The notes below the pieces were generated by a model that did no database searches, had not been told where the DNA came from, and saw only the letters and a list, made by a program, of their open reading frames with translations. Source: DATFWC01 sp045801465 (GTDB taxonomy: Bacteria; Pseudomonadota; Alphaproteobacteria; Rhizobiales; Xanthobacteraceae). Taken from it: a stretch of 64,000 nucleotides of DNA. The DNA is taken from positions 1 through 64,000 of the forward strand of contig JBJMSU010000234.1 of NCBI GenBank assembly GCA_045801465.1. The letters are read 5' to 3'. How positions within the stretch are numbered: the stretch's first letter is position 1; every line of letters starts with the position of its first letter. Of this stretch, positions 37,265 through 45,476 are shown piece after piece. Both the position numbers and the translations under genes were made by a program.

Positions 37265-38595
37265 GCCATGTTCGCGCCGAGCGAGCGCATCAGGTCGACG
37301 AATCCCGGAAAGCTCGTGGCAATGAACGCGGCATCGTCCACGCCCACCGGCTGGTCGCTGGCGAGACCCATCACCAAAGCCGACATGGCGATGCGGTGGT
37401 CCATATGGGTCGCCACCCGTCCGCCGCCCGCCGCCCGCCCTTTCCCGGCAACCCTCAGGTCATCGCCGGCGATCTCCGCTTCGACGCCGTTGACCCGCAG
37501 CATGTCGGCGGTGGCGGCGAGGCGATCGGATTCCTTCACGCGCAGCTCCTTGAGGCCGCGCATGGTGGTGGTGCCATCGGCGAAGGCCGCCGCGACGCTC
37601 AGAACCGGATATTCATCGATCATGGTCGGTGCGCGTTCGGCCGGCACTTCGATGCCTTTCAGTGCGGACGCGCGCACGCGCAGGTCGGCAACCTCCTCGC
37701 CGCCCTCATTGCGTACGTGCAGGATCTCGATGGCGGCGCCCATGGCGCGCAGCGTCGTCAACAGGCCCGTTCGCAGCGGGTTGGTCATGACGCTCTCAAG
37801 GATCACATCCGAGCCGGGCGTGATCAGGGCGGCGATGAGCGGAAAGGCGGCCGAAGAGGGGTCGGCCGGAACCGCCACGGCGGCGGGCTTAAGCTCCGGT
37901 TGGCCGGTCAAGGTGACACGCCGTCCATGGGTCCCATGCGGCTCGACCCGCACCTCGGCGCCGAAATGAACGAGCATGCGCTCCGTGTGATCGCGCGTGG
38001 CTTCCGCTTCGATCACAACGGTCTCGCCGGGCGCCCCCAGTCCCGCCAGCAAGACCGCCGATTTCAATTGTGCCGACGCGACCGGCGGCTCGTAGACGAT
38101 GGGAATCGGATCACGGGCGCCGGCCAGGGTTAACGGCAGGCGCCCCCCCGCGGCTGCCGCCGTGGCCTTGGCGCCGATCCGCTCCAGCGGGTCGAGCACA
38201 CGCTGCATCGGCCGCTTGCGCAGGCTTGCATCCCCGTCGAAGGTCGCCGTGATGGGACAGCCGGCGACCGCCCCGATCGCGAGCCGGCACCCGGTGGCGG
38301 AGTTGCCGAAGTCGAGCGCGTCGGCCGGCGCCGCAAAGCCGCCGACCCCAACGCCGTGGATCGACCAAGAGCCCGCCCCCTCGCGCAGCACGATCGCGCC
38401 GAGCATCCGCATCGCCTTGGCGGTGTTGATCACGTCCTCGCCCTCGAGCAGGCCGGAAATCCGCGTCTCGCCGACGCTCAGCGCGCCCAGGATCAGCGCC
38501 CGATGGGAGATGGACTTGTCGCCGGGCACGCGCAGACGGCCATGCAGCGGGCCGTTGCGGCGGGCCGTCAGGGGGGACGCGGCGATCTGGTTCAC
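37261..38595 (-). CDS. aroA: 3-phosphoshikimate 1-carboxyvinyltransferase (EPSP synthase), class II
   Basis: A 444-residue shikimate-pathway enzyme joining PEP and shikimate-3-phosphate. The class II motifs are all present: [29 protein letters not shown] (RxHxE) and NPLRTG (NxxR). The PEP-site segment is [10 protein letters not shown]: the residue matching Gly96 of E. coli is Ala, as in the Agrobacterium CP4 enzyme. It therefore belongs to the naturally glyphosate-insensitive group, although sensitivity itself cannot be read from sequence. It is divergent from the FYDLN protein gene. Confidence 0.95.
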   Translation of the reverse strand: MNQIAASPLTARRNGPLHGRLRVPGDKSISHRALILGALSVGETRISGLLEGEDVINTAKAMRMLGAIVLREGAGSWSIHGVGVGGFAAPADALDFGNSATGCRLAIGAVAGCPITATFDGDASLRKRPMQRVLDPLERIGAKATAAAAGGRLPLTLAGARDPIPIVYEPPVASAQLKSAVLLAGLGAPGETVVIEAEATRDHTERMLVHFGAEVRVEPHGTHGRRVTLTGQPELKPAAVAVPADPSSAAFPLIAALITPGSDVILESVMTNPLRTGLLTTLRAMGAAIEILHVRNEGGEEVADLRVRASALKGIEVPAERAPTMIDEYPVLSVAAAFADGTTTMRGLKELRVKESDRLAATADMLRVNGVEAEIAGDDLRVAGKGRAAGGGRVATHMDHRIAMSALVMGLASDQPVGVDDAAFIATSFPGFVDLMRSLGANMA

Positions 38596-38678
38596 GGAAC
38601 GTCAAGCCTAAATGGCGGGGTGCGCCGTCGTAACACGAGAGCGCCCGGCGCGTCATCCCGGGACACCGCCTGGCGCCC

Positions 38679-38719
38679 TGCTTCCGGAGTTCGTGATACG
38701 GGGCAGGCCCTCTGACAGC
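38679..38719. repeat. Half of an A-type palindrome (decayed copy)
   Basis: TGCTTCCGGAGTTCGTGATA, followed by GCAGGCCCTCTGACA, matches the left arm and loop of palindrome A at 143-180, but the right arm is missing. It lies between the divergent aroA and FYDLN-protein genes. Confidence 0.55.
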
Positions 38720-38805
38720 CCGGCATTGGGGGCATACAACGGCGCTATTGACACCCGCCGCGCGAGTCGCCAAGTGAATGCCGCTTCCAAACAAGGATAT
38801 CGACC

Positions 38806-39204
38806 GTGGCTAAGCCCGAGCTAGGCACCAAGCGCGTTTGTCCCGTTACGGGCCGCAAGTTCTACGATTTGAACAAGGACCCGGTGATCTCGCCCTATAC
38901 GGGTCAGGTCGTGCCGATCGAGACGGTGGTCACGCGCGGCCGGCCGGAGCCCGCGCGTGCGGCGGCGGTTCCCGAAGAGGTCGAGGCGCCAGAGGTGCAG
39001 GAAGCCGAATTCGTTTCCCTCGAAGAGGCCGATGCCGAGGCGCAGGGCGGCAGCGCCAAGGTGCCGGCGGGCGAGGCCGACGAGGAGGTCGAGGTCGAGG
39101 ACGAGGCCCTGGACGATGCCGCCTTCATCGTCCCCGAGGAGGAAGAGGACGAGGATGTTGCCGATATCATCGGCGGCGACATCGAGGACGAGGAGGAGTC
39201 TTGA
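38806..39204 (+). CDS. FYDLN acid domain protein (TIGR02300 family)
   Basis: A 132-residue protein conserved in alphaproteobacteria, function unknown. The N-terminus ELGTKRVCPVTGRKFYDLNK holds the FYDLN motif and YTG follows shortly after. The second half is highly acidic (long runs of Glu and Asp). The start is a GTG at 38806 with ACAAGGAT upstream. It commonly lies between aroA and a tRNA-Ala gene, as here. Confidence 0.88.
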   Translation: MAKPELGTKRVCPVTGRKFYDLNKDPVISPYTGQVVPIETVVTRGRPEPARAAAVPEEVEAPEVQEAEFVSLEEADAEAQGGSAKVPAGEADEEVEVEDEALDDAAFIVPEEEEDEDVADIIGGDIEDEEES

Positions 39205-39309
39205 GCCGTTCCCCCGCCTCGTGAATGATCAGGCGCACGACTTAAAACGCATACCCGGGGAACCTCACCTGTTGTTTCGACGCGGACGTTCCCACACCGC
39301 GCCGCCTAT

Positions 39310-39385
<76 letters not shown>

Positions 39386-39469
39386 GCCTTCGCGCTGCGC
39401 GCTACGGCTGGCAAGCCGGAGCGCAAAGCGCGAAGGCTGCCCGTCGCAGCCCAAAGGGCGAAGACGGGC
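39386..39469. repeat. Double-hairpin repeat, left copy (abuts tRNA-Ala)
   Basis: First hairpin: GCCTTCGCGCTGCGC pairs with GCGCAAAGCGCGAAGGC (39421-39437). Second hairpin: GCCCGTC ... GACGGGC with an inner GCCCAAAGGGC (39439-39469). The 68 bases at 39402-39469 recur at 39731-39798 with only four differences by my count, on the other side of the GIY-YIG gene. Confidence 0.8.
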
Positions 39470-39479
39470 ACCCGTTCCA

Positions 39480-39722
39480 ATGAAATACGTCTATCTCCTT
39501 GAGAGCATCAATTTTCCTGAAGAGATTTACATCGGCTTGACAGACGATCTGCGCGCAAGATTCGCCGCACACAACGCAGGTCAATCGTTGCACACTGCCA
39601 AATTCAAACCGTGGCGCCTCGTGACGTACCTGGCGTTTTCGGACGAATCGAAAGCGATAGCGTTTGAGCGCTATCTCAAGACCGCGTCTGGACGGGCATT
39701 CGCCAGAAAGCGCCTCCGATGA
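39480..39722 (+). CDS. GIY-YIG domain nuclease-like protein
   Basis: An 80-residue stand-alone GIY-YIG domain. The motif is KYVYLLES ... EEIYIGLTDDLRARFAAHN, followed by HTAKFKPWRLVTY and the helix with the catalytic-type Glu (SKAIAFERYLKTASG). Small UvrC-like proteins of this kind are common and mostly uncharacterised. The gene is bracketed by near-identical 68-base direct repeats and sits just after tRNA-Ala, suggesting a mobile cassette. No clear ribosome site precedes the ATG. Confidence 0.85.
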   Translation: MKYVYLLESINFPEEIYIGLTDDLRARFAAHNAGQSLHTAKFKPWRLVTYLAFSDESKAIAFERYLKTASGRAFARKRLR

Positions 39723-39730
39723 CGGAACCG

Positions 39731-39798
39731 CTACGGCTGGCAAGCCGCAGCGCAAAACGCGAAGGCTGCCCGTCGTAGGCCAAAGGGCGAAGACGGGC
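39731..39798. repeat. Double-hairpin repeat, right copy
   Basis: Direct repeat of 39402-39469, 64 of 68 bases identical by my count. It retains the second hairpin (GCCCGTC/GACGGGC) but lacks the left arm of the first. It lies 8 bases after the GIY-YIG stop. Confidence 0.8.
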
Positions 39799-39834
39799 CT
39801 TCAGTTGAGGTGATTGCCCGGTTGTGCGCAACGT

Positions 39835-41013
39835 TCAACCGGCGGCCCGCCACTTGCGGTACTGGCGCTCGGCGGTCTCGAAGTCCTCGCGCAGGTAGGC
39901 CCGCATCTGGGTAACGTGCGCATTGGTGATCTCGCCCGCCGTCCACGCCTTCTTGCGGTCGCGATCGTTGCCGGCGAACTTCAGATAGATCCCTTCCAGT
40001 GGCGCGGGCAGCTCGCCGATCGCGTTGCGGAGCGTGCGCCCCTCTTCCAACGCCTCGGCGATGGAGCCTTGGGACATCGGCGCCTGCTTGGTCCAGATCG
40101 CCTTGGCGGATCCGACCTGCCATTTCGGCTCGTCGGTAAAGAGCAGGCTGCTGTAGTAGTGGCCGTGCTTGAAATCCCAGTAGCAGCTGGCCTCGCGGTT
40201 CATCAGGTCGCACAGCGCGAGGCCCCATTTCGCCTTCTTGTCCTCGACCGCCTGAACGTGGACTTTGTCGCTCAGCCGGTCCGTCTTCGCCAGGCTCATT
40301 CCGCCAAAGCGGAAGTACTCGTTGCGCTGCTTCCAGAAGGGGTCCGAGAGCCCCTTCTTGGCGAGCTCGTCCAGATAGACCGTGTCCTCTTGCCAATTGC
40401 CGGCATCGGTGAGGTAAGCGAACTTGTAGAACCCGAAGTCGCAGCCGATCCCGAAATTGTGCGCGCTTTCGCCGGGGCCTGCGCCCGTGTTCGCGGGGTC
40501 GACCTTCAACTGGTCATCGAAGGTCCGGTATTCGCACCTGGGAGCGATGGAGAGGACCAGACCATGCTTGGCGTGCATCGTCATGCTCAGTTGCTTCAAC
40601 TGGCGGCGGAAATCGGGGAGCATCTTGATGGCTTGATCGATCCCATCGAGCGCCGCCTGAAGGTCCTCCTCGGTGGCCCGGCGATACACCACCCGGTGGT
40701 TCGGGATAGCGCCGAGCGCTTTGTCCGGCGGCAGCTTCGCGCGCAAGGCGTCAAAGGTCTCGGAGTTCGGCAAGACCTTGCCGAGTCCTGCGAACATGCG
40801 CTGGCGGGGCGTCAGGCTGTCGTCCTGGAACTTGCGGATGGCGCTGTTGAGCGCCGCGCTAGGGATGCCGTCGATCGCGCCGGCGAAATACGCCACGCCG
40901 GACGACTGCTTGATGATCTTGAGCGCGGCCTGCACGAGCGCGACCTCGTGCCGGCGGTTCTCGCCGTTCTCGCCAACGGTTCCCGTCAAGCGCTGCATAT
41001 CTGCTGCGGGCAT
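39835..41013 (-). CDS. M15-like (VanY / phage endolysin type) peptidase
   Basis: A 392-residue protein. The segment ESAHNFGIGCDFGFYK fits the SxHxxGxAxD zinc motif of M15 peptidases, with His and Asp ligands, and LSDKVHVQAV fits the DxPHFQ-type third-ligand motif of L-Ala-D-Glu endolysins. No signal peptide is seen, as with cytoplasmic endolysins needing a holin. The N- and C-terminal regions are not recognised. The ATG at 41013 has a strong GGGAGGGGG site. Enzyme class is moderately sure; the biological role is unknown. Confidence 0.65.
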   Translation of the reverse strand: MPAADMQRLTGTVGENGENRRHEVALVQAALKIIKQSSGVAYFAGAIDGIPSAALNSAIRKFQDDSLTPRQRMFAGLGKVLPNSETFDALRAKLPPDKALGAIPNHRVVYRRATEEDLQAALDGIDQAIKMLPDFRRQLKQLSMTMHAKHGLVLSIAPRCEYRTFDDQLKVDPANTGAGPGESAHNFGIGCDFGFYKFAYLTDAGNWQEDTVYLDELAKKGLSDPFWKQRNEYFRFGGMSLAKTDRLSDKVHVQAVEDKKAKWGLALCDLMNREASCYWDFKHGHYYSSLLFTDEPKWQVGSAKAIWTKQAPMSQGSIAEALEEGRTLRNAIGELPAPLEGIYLKFAGNDRDRKKAWTAGEITNAHVTQMRAYLREDFETAERQYRKWRAAG

Positions 41014-41091
41014 GTCCCCCTCCCTGATTCGCGAAGCGCCGATCGCTTCGTGGTCCCGGGCGAGATCATGACGACTCCGCCACGACAACGC

Positions 41092-41107
41092 TGTTCCCGA
41101 GGGAACA
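41092..41107. promoter_or_regulatory. Perfect 16-base palindrome TGTTCCCGAGGGAACA
   Basis: Lies 79 bases upstream of the M15-like peptidase start on the minus strand. Perfect symmetry suggests an operator. I could not match it to a known regulator in this group. Confidence 0.35.
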
Positions 41108-41204
41108 AGGGGGCGCGGAATATAGAGGGCTGTCGCGGCCCAAAGGCGCGCCGGTGCCGGTCGTCGCTGATCTTCGGTCTCGCAGGAGAGAACGCGCCGC
41201 CCCC

Positions 41205-42308
41205 TCACATCCGGTAGCGCGCGACCGCGGCGGCGTTCCAGGTCAGGCCATTGCCGGGCCGCTCGGGGGCAACGGCGCAGCCGTCGACGATCTTCAGCGG
41301 CTCATCGAGAAGCGGTTCCGCCCAGTCGACCCATTCCAGCCAGTGGCAGGTCGGCGTCGCCGCCAGCAGGTGCGCGCTGATCTCGGGAAAAAGATGTGAC
41401 GACATCTCGATGCCATGCGCATGGGCAAGCGCGGCGGCGCGCTGCCAGCCGGTGACGCCGCCGATCCGTTCGGCATCGGGCATGACGTAGTCGGCGGCGC
41501 CGGCGGCAAGCGCCGCCGCCATGGCGGTGACTTCCGAAAAATTTTCCCCGATCTGGATGGGCGTGACGAGCTCGCGCTTGAGCACCGCGGCGCCCGCATA
41601 GTCGTCGTGGCGGATCGGCTCCTCGAGCCAATAGACGCCTTCCTGGTCGAGAGCCCGACCGCGCGCCAGCGCCTCGGCGACGCTAAGTGCCTGGTTGTAG
41701 TCCACCATGATGGTGACGCCGGGACAGCGGCGGCGCACCGCGGCGAGCGCCGCGATATCCTCTTTCAGGCTCGGGTAGCCGAGCCTGAGCTTGATGGCGC
41801 GAAATCCCTGGGCGAGCTTGTCGGCTTCGTCCGCCAATGCGTCCAGCGCCATCAGGCCGAGGCCGCAACTGTTGTACGCAGGGACCGGTTTGGCCTCGCT
41901 GCCCAGGAGGCGCACGAGCGGCAGGCGCGCCGCGATCGCCAGCGCATCCCAGCACGCCATGTCGAAGCCCGCCATGGCCATGCGTACGATCCCCTGCACG
42001 CCGATCAGGGCGAAACGCCGGCACAGCTTGGCCCACAGGTCGACGGGCGCGACGCGATCGCCCTTCGTGACCTGCACGATCTCCTCGAGCATGCCGGCGA
42101 TCGCCGGCGCGGCCGCGCGCAGATAGCAGAACAGATAGGATCGGCCGATGACGCCCTCTTCGGTCTCGACGTCGATCAGCAGCAGCGGCGCCTTGGTGAT
42201 CGCGCCGCGGCTGGTGCCGAGCGCGTACGTCATCGGCAACTCGACGCCGACGGCCCGAATGCCGCGCACCGTCAGATGCGGCGTGCTGGCGTTGACATTG
42301 ACCGTCAT
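41205..42308 (-). CDS. Mandelate racemase homologue (enolase superfamily)
   Basis: A 367-residue protein very like Pseudomonas mandelate racemase along its length (for example EMSSHLFPEISAHLLAATPT). Metal ligands are D203 (MVDYNQ), E229 (WLEEP) and E255 (IGENF). The His-Asp dyad H305/D278 and E325 (HWLEW) are kept. The base motif KxK is KLR here: K173 is present, but the second Lys, the S-specific base (Lys166 in the Pseudomonas enzyme), is Arg175. The reaction may therefore be altered, slower, or on another 2-hydroxy acid. ATG at 42308, chosen as it starts the family N-terminus. Confidence 0.85.
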   Translation of the reverse strand: MTVNVNASTPHLTVRGIRAVGVELPMTYALGTSRGAITKAPLLLIDVETEEGVIGRSYLFCYLRAAAPAIAGMLEEIVQVTKGDRVAPVDLWAKLCRRFALIGVQGIVRMAMAGFDMACWDALAIAARLPLVRLLGSEAKPVPAYNSCGLGLMALDALADEADKLAQGFRAIKLRLGYPSLKEDIAALAAVRRRCPGVTIMVDYNQALSVAEALARGRALDQEGVYWLEEPIRHDDYAGAAVLKRELVTPIQIGENFSEVTAMAAALAAGAADYVMPDAERIGGVTGWQRAAALAHAHGIEMSSHLFPEISAHLLAATPTCHWLEWVDWAEPLLDEPLKIVDGCAVAPERPGNGLTWNAAAVARYRM

Positions 42309-42315
42309 GGAGAGC

Positions 42316-42555
42316 TCAAGTCGAACGAGGTTTTTTGCCGCCCGGCCGTCGGCCGGGCTGGCCGGGGTCATTGGCCGGCGCCTTGCGCGCACTCTGCCGC
42401 AACGCCTCCTTCAGATTCGTCGGGCGCTGGTGCTTCTTCAACAGGTCGGCGAAGGCTTCGTCCGCAAGATCCTGGAACTCCTTCATGCTGTCGCGCGCCA
42501 GGAGGTCGATGGCGGCCCAGGTCTCGTCATCGAACTGAACGCGCTTGCCAGGCAT
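42316..42555 (-). CDS. Small conserved hypothetical protein
   Basis: A 79-residue protein: KRVQFDDETWAAIDLLARDS, then KEFQDLADEAFADLLKKHQR and a basic Lys/Arg/Pro-rich tail. The start has a ribbon-helix-helix flavour, but I cannot confirm DNA binding. Similar small proteins are familiar from Bradyrhizobium-like genomes. AGGAG lies 9 bases before the ATG at 42555. It is 7 bases upstream of the mandelate racemase homologue, so the two are likely cotranscribed. Confidence 0.7.
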   Translation of the reverse strand: MPGKRVQFDDETWAAIDLLARDSMKEFQDLADEAFADLLKKHQRPTNLKEALRQSARKAPANDPGQPGRRPGGKKPRST

Positions 42556-42593
42556 CGATGATCTCCTAACCAGTACCAAGCCATGCCCCACCC

Positions 42594-42632
42594 GGTCGGC
42601 CTTCGGCCGACCACCCTCCCCTTCGGGGAGGG
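42594..42632. terminator. Tandem hairpins after the Bug-type gene
   Basis: Two adjacent perfect stems: GGTCGGCC/GGCCGACC (42594-42612) and CCCTCCCC/GGGGAGGG (42614-42632), both with TTC-type loops. They lie between the stop of the Bug-type gene and the start of the 79-residue protein on the minus strand. They could end transcription; similar paired hairpins are common intergenic repeats in this order. Confidence 0.5.
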
Positions 42633-42655
42633 ATAAGCGTACTGCCCCTCTCAAC

Positions 42656-43669
42656 TCATTCCGGCGCCTTGATCTCGGCCTCCTTGATCACCTTCGACCA
42701 CTTGGCGATTTCCGCTTTGATCAAGCCATCGAGCGCGTCCGGCGTGCTCTCCGCGATCGTCATTCCAATGTCGGCAAAGCGTTGCTTCGTGTCGGCTTGA
42801 GCGAAGACACGCTGCACCTCGCCATTGAGACGCACCACGACATCGCGTGGGGTTGCGGCCGGCGCCACCAGGCCGAACCAGGTCGACGCCTCGAAGCCCG
42901 GCAGCGCGGCCTCGGCGATGGTGGGAATTTCGGGCGCAGCGGCGGAGCGCTCGGCGCTGGTTACCGCAAGCGCACGCAGCGACCCTGCCCTGACATTGCC
43001 GATCACGGCGGAGAGATTGGCGAAGATCAGGTGCAGCTGCCCGCCAATGAGGTCGTTGATGGCCGGCGCCTCGCCGCGATAGGCAACGTGCTGCATCTTG
43101 ATGCCGGCCGTGATGGCGAACAGCTCGCCGGCCATATGCGGCGTGGTGCCAAGCCCGCCCGATCCGAAGTTGATGGTGCCGGGACTGGCCTTGGCCAACG
43201 CGATGACGTCCTTCACCGATTGCGCCCGCACCGAGGGGTGCACCACCAGCACCAGCGGGGAAGCGCCCGCGAGCGCGATCCCGGCAAAATCCCGTGGCGG
43301 ATCGATCGCGACCTTGCGATAGAGCAGCGGCGCGACCGCAAAGGTCGTCTGACTGCCGACCATCAGCGTGTATCCGTCCGGGGCGGATCGCGCCACGGCT
43401 TCCCCGGCGATCATGCCGCTGACGCCCGGCCGGTTCTCGACCACCACGGACTGGCCGAGACCGTCGGACATTTTCTGCGCCAGGATACGGGCGGCAACGT
43501 CGGTCCCGCCGCCGGCCGAGAAGCCGACCAGGACCTTGACCGGCCGGTCGGGATATTGTCCGGACTGCGCGCCCGCTTCAGGCGTGTGCAGGACCAGCGC
43601 GAGGACAAGCCCCCATAGGATGCGCAGCGGTATCGCCGGCTCAACACTCGTGCGGCATCTGCTGTCCAT
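42656..43669 (-). CDS. Tripartite tricarboxylate transporter-type substrate-binding protein (Bug/TctC)
   Basis: A 337-residue periplasmic binding protein with a signal peptide (LRILWGLVLALVLHTPEAGAQ). Family motifs are YPDRPVKVLVGFSAGGGTDV, VVENRPGVSG, PDGYTLMVGSQ and VAYRGEAPAINDLIGGQLHL. Bug proteins bind organic acids or other small molecules for TctAB-type membrane partners; none is adjacent, so it is an orphan like most Bug proteins. The ATG at 43669 is preferred; 43690 is an alternative. Confidence 0.88.
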   Translation of the reverse strand: MDSRCRTSVEPAIPLRILWGLVLALVLHTPEAGAQSGQYPDRPVKVLVGFSAGGGTDVAARILAQKMSDGLGQSVVVENRPGVSGMIAGEAVARSAPDGYTLMVGSQTTFAVAPLLYRKVAIDPPRDFAGIALAGASPLVLVVHPSVRAQSVKDVIALAKASPGTINFGSGGLGTTPHMAGELFAITAGIKMQHVAYRGEAPAINDLIGGQLHLIFANLSAVIGNVRAGSLRALAVTSAERSAAAPEIPTIAEAALPGFEASTWFGLVAPAATPRDVVVRLNGEVQRVFAQADTKQRFADIGMTIAESTPDALDGLIKAEIAKWSKVIKEAEIKAPE

Positions 43670-43686
43670 AGCCGCCTCGCCCAGCA

Positions 43687-44118
43687 TCACTGCCGACCCT
43701 TGTCGTCCTCGAGCGGCACGGCATAGAGCTCGAGCCGGTGATCGACCAGCCTGAACCCAAGCCGCCGCGCGATCTCGCGCTGCAGGCGCTCGATCTCCTC
43801 CGACTGGAACTCGATCACCTCGCCGGTGCGCAGGTTGATGAGGTGGTCGTGATGCGATTCCGGAATCTGCTCGTAGCGCGCGCGGCCCTCGCGGAAATCA
43901 TGACGCTCGATAATGCCGGCGTCCTCGAACAGCTTCACGGTGCGGTAGACCGTGGAGATAGAGATGTTGCGGTCGACCTCGGCGCAGCGCCGGTACAGCT
44001 CCTCCACATCCGGGTGATCGGCCGAATCTGCCAGCACGCGCGCGATGATGCGGCGCTGCTCGGTCATGCGCATGCCCTTGGCGGCACATTGGGCTTCAAT
44101 ATGGGTGGGCTTCGGCAC
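43687..44118 (-). CDS. Fur-family metal regulator (Fur/Mur)
   Basis: A 143-residue winged-helix repressor. The recognition region is ISISTVYRTVKLFEDAGIIE and the metal-site motif is ESHHDHLINLRTGEVIEF. It lacks the CxxC pairs of the structural zinc site in E. coli Fur. This matches rhizobial Fur/Mur, which often responds to manganese rather than iron. It sits beside rimI and tsaB, the usual alphaproteobacterial context. Fur or Mur function cannot be decided from sequence. Confidence 0.9.
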   Translation of the reverse strand: MPKPTHIEAQCAAKGMRMTEQRRIIARVLADSADHPDVEELYRRCAEVDRNISISTVYRTVKLFEDAGIIERHDFREGRARYEQIPESHHDHLINLRTGEVIEFQSEEIERLQREIARRLGFRLVDHRLELYAVPLEDDKGRQ

Positions 44119-44179
44119 TATCGCCTCGGCATTGCTTCGCTGGCGCCATCATAGAATTGCCGGGCGGGATGGTCCATCA

Positions 44180-44250
44180 GAGCGTCATCCCCGAAAAGTG
44201 CACGCCGGCTTCCGGCAAAGATCATGTTCCAGCAATAAAGCTGGATCAGC
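44180..44250. repeat. Degenerate intergenic palindromic repeat
   Basis: CCGAAAAGTGCACGCCGGCT, followed by TTCCGGCAAAGATCATG, resembles a palindromic element widespread in Bradyrhizobium-like genomes (CCGAAAAGTG ... TTTTCCGGAAAAGATCATG). It lies between the start of fur/mur and the end of rimI and is recognised only by resemblance. Confidence 0.4.
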
Positions 44251-44731
44251 CGAGGTCGCGCCGCAGCACGCGCGCCGCCAATGGCGCCATCGCCTCGTCC
44301 GTGTAGTAGCCCGGCCGCCGGCCGACCTCGCGAAAACCGGCACGGTCGTAGAGCCGGAGCGCCGGCTTGTTCCCCTCCTCGACCTCGAGAAACACCGCGC
44401 CAACACCGAGGCCGGCAAGACGCCGCAAATGCAAATCGAGCAGCCGGCGCGCAATGCCGCGACCGCGCCAGCGCGTCGCGACCGCGATCGAGAGGATTTC
44501 CGCCTCGCCGGCGGCCATGCGCGACAGAATGAATCCGGCAAGCTCACTCTCGTACATCGCGCGGTGAGCGATGACCCGCCGATCGAGCAGCAGCCGCTCG
44601 ATTTCGTCCTCGCTCCAGCCGCGGCGGAACGAGGACGCGTGCAGGGCGGCGAGCGGGCGCGCGTCGCGGGGCGTCGCCTCGCTCAAGCGCGGCGCTGCGC
44701 GCGCGAACAGGCGGCGAAGGAGATCGATCAT
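44246..44731 (-). CDS. rimI: Ribosomal protein S18-alanine N-acetyltransferase-like GNAT enzyme
   Basis: A 161-residue GNAT. The acetyl-CoA loop is RWRGRGIARRLL, preceded by ILSIAVA and followed by VFLEVEEGNKPALRLYDRAG, the RimI pattern. It follows tsaB with an ATGA overlap, the standard tsaB-rimI pair. Confidence 0.9.
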   Translation of the reverse strand: MIDLLRRLFARAAPRLSEATPRDARPLAALHASSFRRGWSEDEIERLLLDRRVIAHRAMYESELAGFILSRMAAGEAEILSIAVATRWRGRGIARRLLDLHLRRLAGLGVGAVFLEVEEGNKPALRLYDRAGFREVGRRPGYYTDEAMAPLAARVLRRDLG

Positions 44732-45411
44732 CGCCGCGGCAAGCGCGCACCGTCTTGCCGCCGCGCGTCGGGAGGGCGCAAGTAGAGCGGAGTCGGGCCT
44801 GAGTCGGACTGTGCCGCCGCGGCGCCGAGACGGGCCACCCATTCGATCGCAGGTGCTTCGCGCGGCTCGACCAGGAGCGGCGGTAGTGCCTCGGCCGGCC
44901 AATCGGCGGCCACCAAAGCGGCTCCCGAACCAACGATCCGCGCAGAACCGGGGACAGCGGCGTGGACGGCCTCGGCTACTGTCGCAACGACCGGCGGGAT
45001 CAACGTACGCCCGGTGGTGGCAAAGACCTGCAGGTAGACATGACCGTGCTTGGCGTCGATCGCCACCACAACTGCGGCGCCATCCTCCTGCGCGATGTGC
45101 GGCGCCGCATAGGCAGACAGGGTGGAGAGCCCGACGGCCGGCTTGCCCGACGCCAGCGCGATGCCGCGGGCGGCGGAAATTCCCACCCGCAGGCCGGTGA
45201 AGCTGCCCGGGCCGACCGTGACAGCAATGCGGTCAAGCTCGGCGAACTCCGTTTCCGCCTTGTCCATGACGCGGGCGATCAGCGGCATCAGCGCTTCGGC
45301 ATGGCCGCGCGCCATCATCAGGCTTTCAGCGGCGAGCGTCCTGCCGCCATTGCTGTCGAATACGGCCGCCGCACAGGCCGCGAGCGCGGTATCGATGGCG
45401 AGAATACGCAT
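44728..45411 (-). CDS. tsaB: tRNA threonylcarbamoyladenosine biosynthesis protein TsaB
   Basis: A 227-residue ASKHA-fold protein that partners TsaD and TsaE to make t6A37 in tRNA. It begins MRILAIDTALAACAAAVFDS, and VTVGPGSFTGLRVGISAARG is the family signature. The ATG at 45411 directly follows an in-frame GTG and is preferred. TsaE in this genome is the fused protein at 14965-16512. Confidence 0.93.
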   Translation of the reverse strand: MRILAIDTALAACAAAVFDSNGGRTLAAESLMMARGHAEALMPLIARVMDKAETEFAELDRIAVTVGPGSFTGLRVGISAARGIALASGKPAVGLSTLSAYAAPHIAQEDGAAVVVAIDAKHGHVYLQVFATTGRTLIPPVVATVAEAVHAAVPGSARIVGSGAALVAADWPAEALPPLLVEPREAPAIEWVARLGAAAAQSDSGPTPLYLRPPDARRQDGARLPRR

Positions 45412-45476
45412 CACCGAACACAGTAGCGGACGGGCTCATGCCCGTCCGCTATCTGTCGTCCGTGCCGGGGGATGTG

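Noticed and set aside
39835..41013. Prophage
   Set aside because: One endolysin-like gene without structural, holin or integrase genes does not support a prophage.
41092..41107. LexA or EcfG (GGAAC) site
   Set aside because: The palindrome TGTTCCCGAGGGAACA does not fit the alphaproteobacterial LexA direct repeat GAAC-N7-GAAC, and no GTT -10 element follows GGAAC at 16-17 bases on either strand.
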